Shown here: positions 8,753-16,386 of the stretch, piece after piece
Layout of the letters: each line of letters opens with the position of its first letter
How positions within the stretch are numbered: the first letter of the stretch is position 1
Notes under the pieces: generated by a model
The model's database searches: none
Told to the model about the DNA's origin: nothing
The model's input: only the letters and a program-made list of their open reading frames with translations
Program-made: the position numbers and the translations under genes
Source: Ornithinibacillus salinisoli
GTDB taxonomy: Bacteria > Bacillota > Bacilli > Bacillales > Amphibacillaceae
Direction: 5' to 3' (one strand)
Length of the DNA: 64,000 bases
Assembly (NCBI RefSeq): GCF_042682545.1
Contig: NZ_JBHUHQ010000041.1

Positions 8753-9353
8753 ATGTTTCAATCACCAATGTTATTAAAGCAAGCAGATGAACAATTCGAC
8801 ATCCCGAATTATATCTTCGAACCGAAAGCGGATGGTATTCGCCTAGAATATACGAATATAAACCATAACGTAAAATTCTTTACTAGACATGGTAATGAAA
8901 TAACTTATAAATTCCCCGAGTTAAAACAATCCCCTATTAAAGAAGATGTTATCCTCGATGGTGAGTTATTCGTGGTAGATCCTCAATCTGGTATTACTGA
9001 CTTCGAACTTTGCATGAAACGATTTTCAGCTTCTAATAAAAGCATCATAAACACTCTCGCACATTACCAGCTATTTTTATCGTCTTTGATATTCTGTATT
9101 ATGATGGAAAGAATTTAAAAGGGCTTCCTTTAATGGAGCGTAAACAAATCCTATCTGAAGTCGTACCAAAAACAGCACACTTTCAACCGATTATTTTTAT
9201 GGGAAATACAGGGACTATATTATTTGAAGCACTCTCTTCTTCCCCATTTCGCGAAGGTATAGTTGCTAAGAAAAAAGCAGATTATATGTAAATAAACGAA
9301 GCTATGATTGGTTAAAAGTCATAGGATCACGCTTAGATTTCTTCGTATTATAG
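8753..9353 (+). pseudogene. ATP-dependent DNA ligase (LigB/YoqV-like), frameshifted
   Basis: A good ribosome binding site (AAGGAGG) precedes ATG. The first 110 residues are the adenylation domain: EPKADGIR contains the KxDGxR nucleotidyl-accepting Lys, and ILDGELFV is motif III. The frame is lost near 9070-9090. The homologous sequence continues in another frame (FIVFDILYYDGKNLKGLPL, then REGIVAKKKADYM) and breaks again at about 9289 before YDWLKVIGSRLDFFVL. An intact version would be about 200 residues, shorter than SPbeta YoqV (about 270). Phage or plasmid origin is likely. The product is inactive as read. Confidence 0.75.
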
Positions 9354-9364
9354 GAGTGGTAGTT

Positions 9365-9979
9365 ATGATTATTGAAAAAAACGTCTGGATTATTCGACCA
9401 ATGCCCGACGGAGTTAACCGATTGAAACAATTCTTAGACGATAACTTTATTGCCATTGGTTACCCAACAGGAACATAATTTGAGAAATTAAGTTACGATA
9501 ACATTAGAGATTTATTGGAGCAAGAAAATTGGACTGACGGGATTGGTAATGTTAACCTATTTGTAAAAAAGATGCGTATTGGAGATTTAATTCTCGTACC
9601 AGACAACAATAAAAAATATGTTTACATCGGCGCAATAGAATCAGATTATTATCATGATCCAAAAGTTGATAAACCAAATGAAGGTTCTTATCCTCATCAA
9701 AGGAAAGTAAAATGGTTCTATGATAAAAATCCTCTCTTACGAAGTGATTTACCAGAGGAGATACGTGGTTCCTTAAGATATCCAGGAACAATTGCTAATA
9801 TAACAAAACACATCGCAATAATCGAAGATCTATTAAATATAAGTGAAAAAATCAATCCTAAAGATAGCCTTGTAAAAAAGGCGCTCAAAGTTTTAGAAGA
9901 ACTACTTGAAGATAATGATTCTGAAATTCGTCTTAAAGCTGCTGAAATTATTGTCAGACACGGAACACTAAATGAATAA
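9365..9979 (+). pseudogene. PUA/EVE-like (Mrr N-terminal-type) protein with one nonsense codon
   Basis: ATG 9365 follows TAGGAGTGG. It reads NVWIIRPMPDGVNRLKQFL...AIGYPTGT to TAA 9476-9478, and the same frame continues without change to 9979. The conserved body includes GDLILVPD, YIGAIESDYY, YPHQRKVKWF and RYPGTIANITKH, typical of EVE/PUA-like modules that read modified bases in Mrr- and McrB-type restriction factors. The last 50 residues are helical. So the only lesion is TAA in place of one sense codon. The nuclease domain is absent, so it may have been a solo modified-base reader. Confidence 0.6.
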
Positions 9980-10142
9980 TAGATCTATTTGTCCAGTATT
10001 GGAAAAAAGGCTGATAAAATTAGTGATAAAGAATAGTTAAAAATAATTGAAAAAAGGATTTTAGTAAAGAAAAATGGCCATTGGCATAGTTTCAGGGTAA
10101 AAGCCAGTTAGAAGGAATTTCTGTTGAAAAAAATAGGAGCAA

Positions 10143-10161
10143 TTGCTAACATTTTGCTAAC
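10143..10161. repeat. Arm-type repeat, copy 1a
   Basis: TTGCTAACATTTTGCTAAC, itself two near-identical TTGCTAAC units. The same sequence recurs at 10350, 12689 and 14791, always near a groEL-like att core. It probably served as an integrase arm-binding site or an element end. Confidence 0.6.
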
Positions 10162-10278
10162 GCAATCCTATGAAAAACGGTAAATTTAAGTTAAAAATGT
10201 TACACCTTATATTTCTAAAAACATTGATACACCGCACTTCTCGCACACATCATTAAAGATATTATACACTCTCAGCTT

Positions 10279-10297
10279 ACGGGCGGCATGATGTAAT
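10279..10297 (+). other. groEL-3'-end-like attachment core, copy 1
   Basis: ACGGGCGGCATGATGTAAT contains ggc ggc atg atg taa, the usual GroEL C-terminus (GGMM-stop). No groEL body precedes it. Arm repeats flank it on both sides and an integrase 3' end follows on the minus strand, the layout expected of an element integrated at groEL. The identification of the target as groEL is inference. Confidence 0.55.
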
Positions 10298-10349
10298 CTG
10301 CCTCTCTAACCCTTGAAAAAAAAGGATTTGTTGGTAAGGTGAGAGTGAA

Positions 10350-10368
10350 ATGCTAACATTTTGCTAAC
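10350..10368. repeat. Arm-type repeat, copy 1b
   Basis: ATGCTAACATTTTGCTAAC, preceded by GTGAGAGTGAA. It lies between att core 1 and the integrase remnant. The context GAGAGTGAAATGCTAA recurs after att core 2 at about 12888. Confidence 0.6.
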
Positions 10369-10396
10369 TAAATAGAGGAAGCTTCTCTTAAGTTAA

Positions 10397-10465
10397 CTAA
10401 ACTTGTGAGAGGCTTCTTTTATTAAATTCTTGCATAACGTGGAGATATACATTTGGTGGTAAAAT
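10397..10465 (-). pseudogene. Tyrosine integrase 3' end, remnant 1
   Basis: On the minus strand the frame reads NVYLHVMQEFNKRSLSQV to TAG at 10397-10399, comparable with MYIHVTKE of the second remnant at 12963. YLHVM is the block around the nucleophilic Tyr of phage integrases. Everything upstream is gone. A hairpin (GAAGCTTCTCTTA/GAGAGGCTTC, about 10378-10415) overlaps the end. Confidence 0.4.
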
Positions 10466-10588
10466 CCCGTGGCCGTAATCAGCCTACATATCTTTTAAAT
10501 TCAATAAATAGTTAATGAAGAATTTACTATAGCTAGTTTAATATTAAATACATACATCGGCCTTGGTTACACCATGAGTAATAAAATA

Positions 10589-10627
10589 AGACCAGATTGT
10601 TTTCATACTGAACAATCTGGTCTTTTT
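10589..10627. terminator. Terminator after the tetR gene
   Basis: Perfect 13-bp arms AGACCAGATTGTT (10589-10601) and AACAATCTGGTCT (10611-10623). T-rich sequence flanks both sides, so it could act for the minus-strand tetR-like gene and from the left. Confidence 0.7.
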
Positions 10628-10665
10628 CACTCCTTGATACTGAGCATGACCATCTAGTTTTCATT

Positions 10666-11241
10666 TTATTTATTAGGGAGAGATGACAATCCGTAGAAAA
10701 ACAATTGTAATAGTTGTTCTAATTCTTCGCTATTATTATTTTTTGTATTGATGTAATCATTTATTTCTTGAAAGAATAATTTAAAGTACCTCTTTAAGAT
10801 CTGTTCAGAATAGTGGTGAGCAATATATCCATTGCTTTTTCCTTGTTGTATTAATTTGAGAAAAAAAGATTCAAATTTCTCCTCTATATTGTTAAGAAGA
10901 AAAAGAACTGATTCCGACTGATCTTGGTAAAGGATTGTCAAGAGCTTGATGTTTTTAGCCTCAAGAGTCATTATTTCCTTAATCTTTTCATTAAATGGAA
11001 TCTCCGAATTTATTATCCTCTCATAGTCCTTTAATCTTGAATCTATCCAATTATTAAGCATTTGTTGATATAGCTGCTCTTTGGTGCCGAAATAATTGTA
11101 TATCGTAGCAGGTGAAACACGGGCCATATTAGCAATTTCATCTACTCTTACCTTGTCAAACCCATACTTCATAACCAATTCATGTGAAGCTGAAAATATC
11201 TGCATTACTTTTTTTTCTTTTCTTCTTTCATATCCATCCAT
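10666..11241 (-). CDS. TetR/AcrR-family transcriptional regulator
   Basis: 191 residues; ATG at 11241 follows GAGGTG. The N-terminal HTH is classic TetR (VDEIANMARVSPATIYNYF, then GTKEQLYQQML, about residues 24-55). The C-terminal helical domain would bind a ligand. The gene is divergent from the membrane protein/GNAT pair at 11384, with a 15-bp near-palindrome in the shared intergenic region. It probably represses that pair and itself. The inducer is unknown. Confidence 0.85.
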   Translation of the reverse strand: MDGYERRKEKKVMQIFSASHELVMKYGFDKVRVDEIANMARVSPATIYNYFGTKEQLYQQMLNNWIDSRLKDYERIINSEIPFNEKIKEIMTLEAKNIKLLTILYQDQSESVLFLLNNIEEKFESFFLKLIQQGKSNGYIAHHYSEQILKRYFKLFFQEINDYINTKNNNSEELEQLLQLFFYGLSSLPNK

Positions 11242-11332
11242 GTATTTTCACCTCAAATTAAATTCTATATTAACTTTTAGAGTAGTTCAATACATTTACT
11301 ACATAATCTTATTGCAATTCAATATATAGTTA

Positions 11333-11347
11333 TATACTTAATGTATA
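11333..11347. promoter_or_regulatory. Possible TetR-type operator
   Basis: TATACTTAATGTATA is an imperfect 15-bp palindrome (TATAC/GTATA arms) 36 bases before the start at 11384, in the divergent region next to the tetR-like gene. Position supports an operator; no binding evidence. Confidence 0.35.
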
Positions 11348-11383
11348 AAACAACTATAAAACTTTAAGAGGAGTAAAGTAAGA

Positions 11384-11923
11384 ATGGATATTAAAATCCC
11401 TACATTTCTTCATGAAGTCTTTGGTGAAAGACAGAACATATTCCAATTAACAGTTATCTTACTCTTTGGAGTGCTATTTACATCATTACTATTTATTTAT
11501 TACTCCAACACATTCTACGAGGTAGCATTATGGCGAAATGTATTAGCTTTTCTGTTAATATTTGATATTTTTTCTGGTTGTATAGCAAACTTCACGAAGT
11601 CTACGAGCAATTATTATGCAAACAACAAAAAGAAACAAATTATTTTCATATTAATTCATTTTCATCTAATATTTGTTGGATTCTTATTAGATACATCCAT
11701 TTGGGCTGTTACTTTGGTTTGGATCTATACTATTGTATGTGCTTTTATCATTATTTCCATAAAAGAAAAAAATCAGACTTTTGCGGCAGGTTTATTATTA
11801 GCAATCGGTATAGGAGGGACTCCAATGCTTGAAATGGAAGTTTATATGCTGATTGTCAGCATGCTTTTTATGATTAAGGTAATATATAGCTTTAGTGTTA
11901 ATCATTATCAAAATAGGATTTAG
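11384..11923 (+). CDS. Integral membrane protein of unknown function
   Basis: 179 residues, start ATG after AAGAGGAG. About five hydrophobic helices are visible, with a short charged cytoplasmic N-terminus (MDIKIPTFLHEVFGERQN) and a basic loop with NNKKKQ near residue 80. No family recognised. It is first in a two-gene unit with the GNAT enzyme 11 bases downstream, controlled by the divergent TetR-type regulator. A stress or resistance role is guesswork from this layout. Confidence 0.65.
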   Translation: MDIKIPTFLHEVFGERQNIFQLTVILLFGVLFTSLLFIYYSNTFYEVALWRNVLAFLLIFDIFSGCIANFTKSTSNYYANNKKKQIIFILIHFHLIFVGFLLDTSIWAVTLVWIYTIVCAFIIISIKEKNQTFAAGLLLAIGIGGTPMLEMEVYMLIVSMLFMIKVIYSFSVNHYQNRI

Positions 11924-11934
11924 GTGATGTGATT

Positions 11935-12564
11935 ATGGGTAGTAAGTATTCTATTAAACGATTGGATAAGAGGGCAAAATCAAGTTTTGTAGCTTTAATG
12001 GTAAGTTCATTTGAAAAAGATCCACTCTTTGTTTATTTGTTTGATGATGGTGATCAAAATAGGTTTCAATATAGAGCGCGCGCATTCGTATCATTTTTGT
12101 TTGATAAAAGTTTCTTTTTATTCGAAGAGATATGGGGTATTTATGATAAAGGAAGACTTGTAGGTGCCTATATTATTGAGTTACCGAATGTAAAACGAAC
12201 TGATAAAATAATCGGTGGACTTTTATTGCTAAGTGGAATCGTTAAGCTAATGACTAAACTATCACTAAGCACTATAGCTAAACTTAATAAATATATGAAA
12301 GTATCTAGGTCACATGTAAAGAATAGGCGATTTCATTATCTCATCATGATTGGTGTTTTACCAGCAGAGCAAGGAAAAGGTATTGGTGCAATGTTAATTT
12401 TTCATATATTGAAACAAGTTAATGAAGAACAAAATACAAATGGAATCGCCCTAGACACTGAAAATAAAAATAATGTAGGCTATTACTACAAATTAGGTTT
12501 TACTCTAAATAGTGAACATCAATTTGGTGACATTACCATTCATAGAATGATAATCATAACATAA
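11935..12564 (+). CDS. GNAT-family N-acetyltransferase
   Basis: ATG 11935 is preferred over GTG 11929 because AGGTGAT lies at proper distance. The 209-residue protein has the acetyl-CoA loop EQGKGIGAML (Q/R-x-x-G-x-G/A) after a beta strand (MIGVLP) and the C-terminal ALDTENKNNVGYYYKLGF block typical of small-molecule GNATs. The substrate is unknown. It follows the membrane protein gene in the TetR-controlled unit and is the last cargo gene before the second attachment scar. Confidence 0.8.
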   Translation: MGSKYSIKRLDKRAKSSFVALMVSSFEKDPLFVYLFDDGDQNRFQYRARAFVSFLFDKSFFLFEEIWGIYDKGRLVGAYIIELPNVKRTDKIIGGLLLLSGIVKLMTKLSLSTIAKLNKYMKVSRSHVKNRRFHYLIMIGVLPAEQGKGIGAMLIFHILKQVNEEQNTNGIALDTENKNNVGYYYKLGFTLNSEHQFGDITIHRMIIIT

Positions 12565-12612
12565 ATATAATATTCTTTCTCGGCGGATAGGAAAGTGCAT
12601 AAGTGCAACCAA

Positions 12613-12648
12613 GGCATTCACCATAAAGAATTGGTGAATGCCAAGTTT
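12613..12648 (+). terminator. Terminator after the GNAT gene
   Basis: GGCATTCACCA (12613-12623) and TGGTGAATGCC (12632-12642) form a perfect 11-bp stem followed by AAGTTTTC. Confidence 0.55.
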
Positions 12649-12688
12649 TCTACTAGTGAGCAACAACAGTGGTTAAGCGTTTGTCTGA

Positions 12689-12707
12689 ATGCTAACATTT
12701 TGCTAAC
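12689..12707. repeat. Arm-type repeat, copy 2a
   Basis: ATGCTAACATTTTGCTAAC followed by ACAATCCAGTGAAAAAC, which is almost the same as the flank of copies 1a and 3. A degenerate partner (GAGAGTGAAATGCTAATATT) lies at about 12888 after att core 2. Confidence 0.6.
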
Positions 12708-12824
12708 ACAATCCAGTGAAAAACAAAAAATTTAATGATAAAGAAACTACAGACAAAATTCAACAAAACGCTGATAAACCGAACCCTCCGACACCAAGTT
12801 AAAGATATTACACGCTTGCACCTT

Positions 12825-12843
12825 AGGGGAGTCATGAAGTAAT
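12825..12843 (+). other. groEL-like attachment core, copy 2 (degenerate)
   Basis: AGGGGAGTCATGAAGTAAT aligns with cores 1 and 3 but carries several substitutions. The 130 bases upstream also align (AAAGATATTACACGCTTGCA). It therefore looks like the oldest or most decayed scar. Confidence 0.45.
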
Positions 12844-12962
12844 ATGCCGTTCCAACCATTGATATGAGTGGGTTTTGAGTAAGATGAGAGTGAAATGCTA
12901 ATATTGAGGAATTTAACGTAGGCTTCTCATTAGTTCACTGAACTTTTGGGAAGTTTCTTTTT

Positions 12963-13072
12963 TCATTCTTTCGTGACATGGATGTACATATTTTTGGTTA
13001 TTTGGTCATCTGTATGACCAAGACGGTCCATAATTTGTTCGAGTGAGACACCTGTTTCAGCAAGAAGTGACG
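12963..13072 (-). pseudogene. Tyrosine integrase 3' end, remnant 2
   Basis: On the minus strand the frame reads SLLAETGVSLEQIMDRLGHT then DDQITKNMYIHVTKE-stop. This is the final helix region of a phage-type integrase, with the GH of the second catalytic His block and the nucleophilic Tyr. The remainder of the gene has been lost. It converges on att core 2, as an integrase beside its site should. Confidence 0.65.
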
Positions 13073-13385
13073 TTCATTATCAGTTTATTAAACCTACTGA
13101 TTTTACTCAGTGAAAAATATAATAGAATAAAAAACGTTCAATCAGGCTCATCTCCATTTTAGGGAGGTGGACCGTTTTCTTATGTATAAAAGTCTATAAG
13201 AATAAGAATGTGGTAAAATAAGTTATGAATAAGTAGTTGTCACTACTAACTATCGGTAGCTTATTTAATAAAAAGAACGGTAGGATAAGAAATTAAAGTG
13301 GTTGAGGGGATTGTTGTCGGTACTCAGAGTGTGACAATTACCCAACTTCAGCTAGAGCATCGTTTAATAAGATGAAAAAAATCCA
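13073..13385. other. Degraded sequence, no gene
   Basis: AT-rich DNA with many stops in all frames. There is a small hairpin-like stretch near 13140-13180. Nothing is recognised. Confidence 0.35.
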
Positions 13386-13511
13386 AAAAAAATAGAGGAA
13401 GATTTTTTTAAATTAACTTACTCAATAATCAAAACAGTAGATCAAAAAGATTTTAGCTTTGTAAGAAGTTGTCAAACAGTAATAAATTTCATGGAACATT
13501 GGAGAGGTTAA
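13386..13511 (+). pseudogene. Gene remnant, possibly an immunity-protein tail
   Basis: An open frame without a start reads KKIEEDFFKLTYSIIKTVDQ then KDFSFVRSCQTVINFMEHWRG-stop. The composition is protein-like and acidic. It lies just before the polymorphic toxin remnant, where spare immunity genes often accumulate; the role is a guess. Confidence 0.3.
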
Positions 13512-13589
13512 AGTGAAAGATTAATAACAATAAGTCAATAGGATAGAAAGAGAATTATTTATCTGTAGAGCCAAAAGTTACTGCCCTAA

Positions 13590-13832
13590 TCGGAAGGTAC
13601 ACCTCAATATCACGAGGGAAGAAGTATTTTTAATGGGAAGATAAAAAATGCAGAGGCCTTACTTGGTAAGTATGCAGGAAAAGGACAAAGAGTAACAGAT
13701 TATAAGGAGAGAGTTAATTTCGGTTCAAACATAGGCAGGTATATAGATTCTGAAGGAACAGCATGGCTCTCTCGTAACGGGATGATTGTTTATTCGAAAA
13801 CAGGAGCACACATTTATCCTACAAGACCTTAA
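13590..13832 (+). pseudogene. Polymorphic toxin C-terminal domain, Ntox50-like (remnant)
   Basis: The frame after an in-frame stop (13587-13589) reads SEGTPQYHEGRSIFNGKIKN, then AEALLGKYAGKGQRVTDYKE, NFGSNIGRYID and IVYSKTGAHIYPTRP. That block order (LL.KYAGKG, KERV.FG..IG.Y, I.HYSK.G.HI.P.RP) matches type-50 polymorphic toxin tips, predicted nucleases at the C-terminus of secreted LXG/WapA-type proteins. No delivery domain or start precedes it. The small gene 15 bases later is the expected immunity partner. Confidence 0.6.
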
Positions 13833-13847
13833 ATTAGGAGGAAAACT

Positions 13848-14165
13848 ATGATTTGGGGAGAACTTGCACTATTCGTAGAGAAGATCCCAACTTCGACAAG
13901 GTTAATTTTAAAATGGAATAGCGGACTTACCATAATGTGTGAATTCGATACACAGCATTATACTGATAATAACTTAGATGAAGATGACCCAGGTTATGAG
14001 GAGTTTCAAGGAGTATTATTTCTTGTAGAAGAGATAATCCAAGATGGAAATGAGGAAATAGTAAATTTTGGAGTGGGAAACTTGATTGAGTTGTCATACA
14101 AAAATGAACCAGATATTATTATGGATCTCAATAGAGAAGTGCTCTGGAAAAAGGCAGAAAAGTAA
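13848..14165 (+). CDS. Putative immunity protein for the Ntox50-like toxin
   Basis: 105 residues; ATG after TAGGAGGAAAACT. It is acidic, soluble and signal-free (MIWGELALFVEKIPTSTRLI, then ILKW, DTQHYTDNN, NFGVGNLIEL). It starts 15 bases after the toxin-tip stop, the standard toxin/immunity arrangement. Family not recognised. It appears intact although the toxin is broken, as often happens when orphan immunity genes persist as defence against sibling toxins. Confidence 0.6.
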   Translation: MIWGELALFVEKIPTSTRLILKWNSGLTIMCEFDTQHYTDNNLDEDDPGYEEFQGVLFLVEEIIQDGNEEIVNFGVGNLIELSYKNEPDIIMDLNREVLWKKAEK

Positions 14166-14223
14166 ATCACATATTTGATGTTTGTATTTATGGGGAGATA
14201 CGAAAAAAATAGTAACAGGTTGA

Positions 14224-14394
14224 TTGGTAGAAAATAAAGCTTCAGAAGGTGTAATGAAAAAGCTTGGTTTGGTTAAGGATGCTGAGTTAAAAAGTCATGT
14301 TGTTTTACACAATAATCTCTATGATAGAGTGGGGTATAGAATACTAAAAGAAGAATGGGAAGAATTAAATAAAGAGAACAAACCGGGTAAGTAA
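14224..14394 (+). pseudogene. GNAT acetyltransferase C-terminal remnant (RimJ-like)
   Basis: An open frame from an in-frame TGA at 14221 reads VENKASEGVMKKLGL, then HVVLHNNLYDRVGYRILKEE and EWEELN to TAA 14394. NKAS..VM.KLG and the D.VGY.ILKEEW block are typical of RimJ/RimL-type acetyltransferases. The N-terminal two thirds are missing. Confidence 0.5.
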
Positions 14395-14633
14395 TAATGA
14401 TTACGATTTAATTGGCTAATTGGAACTCTGAAGATTGTAGTTATTTATCAGGAGATTCCTATTACATAACTGTAATTGAAGTAAAATATTTCGAGTTATT
14501 CTTCAAGTCAAGGTAAGTTTTAGGGGAACAAGAGTTCTCTATTATAACAAGATTTTTTGCTGTGTAATACAAAACTACCATTTAATAGGAAATAACATTT
14601 AGCATTTCAAGTACTATTGTGAGGAAGACCATA

Positions 14634-14676
14634 AGCCTAACTCCTCGGTGAAAATAAGGAGGATTAGGCTTTTTCA
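14634..14676 (+). terminator. Terminator-like hairpin
   Basis: AGCCTAACTCCT (14634-14645) pairs imperfectly with AGGAGGATTAGGCT (14657-14670), then TTTTCATTTT. The flanking 14395-14633 holds no supported gene. Confidence 0.5.
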
Positions 14677-14790
14677 TTTTCAATCCATTGAGTTTTCTCT
14701 ATCTGGTGACCCAAGTGGTAATTTTAGTGGAAAATGCTGGTGGAAAACGGAAGGTATGGTGCGTTTCTGTGTCTGTAATCATGATAGCAA

Positions 14791-14808
14791 ATGCTAACAT
14801 TTTGCTAA
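14791..14808. repeat. Arm-type repeat, copy 3
   Basis: ATGCTAACATTTTGCTAA followed by AGCAATCCAGTGAAAAAC, matching copies 1a and 2a. It is the last copy in the window. Confidence 0.6.
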
Positions 14809-14926
14809 AGCAATCCAGTGAAAAACAGTTAAATCTTGTTAAAGATGTTACAGACAAAATTTTGCAAAACCTTGATTTACCGTACTATTTGCACTCGAAA
14901 TTATAGATATTATAAACTTTCATCTC

Positions 14927-14945
14927 ACGGGCGGCATGTTGTAAT
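14927..14945 (+). other. groEL-3'-end-like attachment core, copy 3
   Basis: ACGGGCGGCATGTTGTAAT differs from core 1 by one base. The preceding 120 bases (ACAGACAAAATT, GATATTATAAACTTTCA) align with copies 1 and 2. No integrase remnant follows it, so it may be the outer right junction of the serial insertions. Confidence 0.5.
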
Positions 14946-15064
14946 AAAGGTTTTTAAACCTTGTTGCATCAGTGTACAAGATACCAACCAAGCAGTGCAA
15001 GAAGAAACAAGCCAAAGACTGCTATCTTCCTTCCCGCCATTCTACGAAAAAGGTCATCGTCGCG

Positions 15065-15914
15065 CTACGGGTGCTTAGGATACAACCGATCGAGGATGTA
15101 AATATTCAAGTACATTCCCCAAATGCTAATGGAGGTTAAAATAAAAAACCAACCATCTGAGCTTATTAACACTTGATATTTTTCTGTAAAAAAATGAGCG
15201 ATATAGAGAATAAATATCCCCGCAAATTTCCACTTCCACTTTATGTTTGAAAAATATAGAATCATTGTACTAACGGCCAAAAGCAGATGATAGGTACCAG
15301 CGATAATAGCAATACTGCAATCATTATCAGGAACCAGAGTTTCATTGAAACTACGAATACCGACTGCCTTAGATGCCCAAGTTACTAAATGAAAGTGCAA
15401 CGTACACAATCCAAAGAAAATAAAGATGTTACGCCAAATGTGCCCACTGTGTTTTGATAAGATGGTGCTTACTATTTTCGCAATGCGAAATAAAATGAGA
15501 AGTCCGATAATAGTCATCCATGTCCGATACCAGTTTTGTTCATATATTCCCATTAGAATAAACCATTCTTCAATACCTCCGTAAATTAGAGCGATGATCA
15601 ATTGCCAGCGAAATTTAAGATTTAAGACAGTAATGAGGATTGCAGATGCGGACACGGAAGTTTGCGAAAACAAATTCCCCTAAAACCGAATCATCGTGCT
15701 GGTTAGAAAAGATCTTAGGAAAATAAATGTACGCGTTCAAACACTTTAAAATAATCACTTCGAATGCAAAAAAAGTGATTCCGCTAATCGTTAAAAATAG
15801 AGCAAGTACGTGTTTACGGTTGGGTGTCTTGATGAAAACAATGACCAATACAATGATAGTAATAATCCCAAGGAAAATATACCATATCGTATTGTTCCAA
15901 AATGCATGCCCCAT
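15065..15914 (-). pseudogene. Polytopic membrane protein (paralogue of 26967-27800), frameshifted
   Basis: ATG 15914 after GGAAGGA begins a membrane protein (MGHAFWNNTIWYIFLGIITI). The first frame is coherent to about 15670 (SNQHDDSVLGE). The continuation (LFSQTSVSASAILITVLNLK, FRWQLIIALIYGGIEEWFIL) lies in another frame to 15065. The paralogue at 26967 has the same order (YYDHILGAIVSNLFVIPTLG, LRWFVLF, EWLFEWLDIY), so one indel near 15670 is the only break. Intact length would be about 280 residues with 7-8 helices. Function unknown; CBO0543-like membrane families look similar. Confidence 0.65.
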
Positions 15915-16386
15915 AAATCACAGTCCTTCCTTACTTATATAATGTGATATTTATTGGTAAACATTATATTGACCTGGGATTTAGAAAATATTCAGTGTAG
16001 TCAATTGTTTAGAGAGGACTTTGGGTCCAGTGAACCCTCTTATTTCTTTTCTTTTGCAACTGGAGATATATTTACATGCTTACGCAATAGTTAATCAATT
16101 ATTAACCCTTCGTTATTATCCATTGAAGGTGAACAATCGTTACTTCTTCTATGTCCTTTCCTCTATTTCTATTATTTTCTAATCACTTTACAATCAATTT
16201 ACTAAAATAGGGCTGTAGGCTTAGTGAAAAATTAGGCTCTAGCCAGTGTAACCAATAAATACCATTTTATATAATTACTTTTGTAAGTTCAATAATCATT
16301 GAGATCAAGTCTACTAAGAAGCAATATGTATAGTTCATAAAAAGTGATTAGTAAAAATATTGTTTGTGAAGAGAGGAGTAAAATCT
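15915..16386. other. Divergent intergenic region, nothing recognised
   Basis: The 472 bases between the minus-strand membrane gene and the plus-strand permease gene hold promoters for both by position. I see no strong -35/-10 pair, open frame or stable hairpin. Confidence 0.35.
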
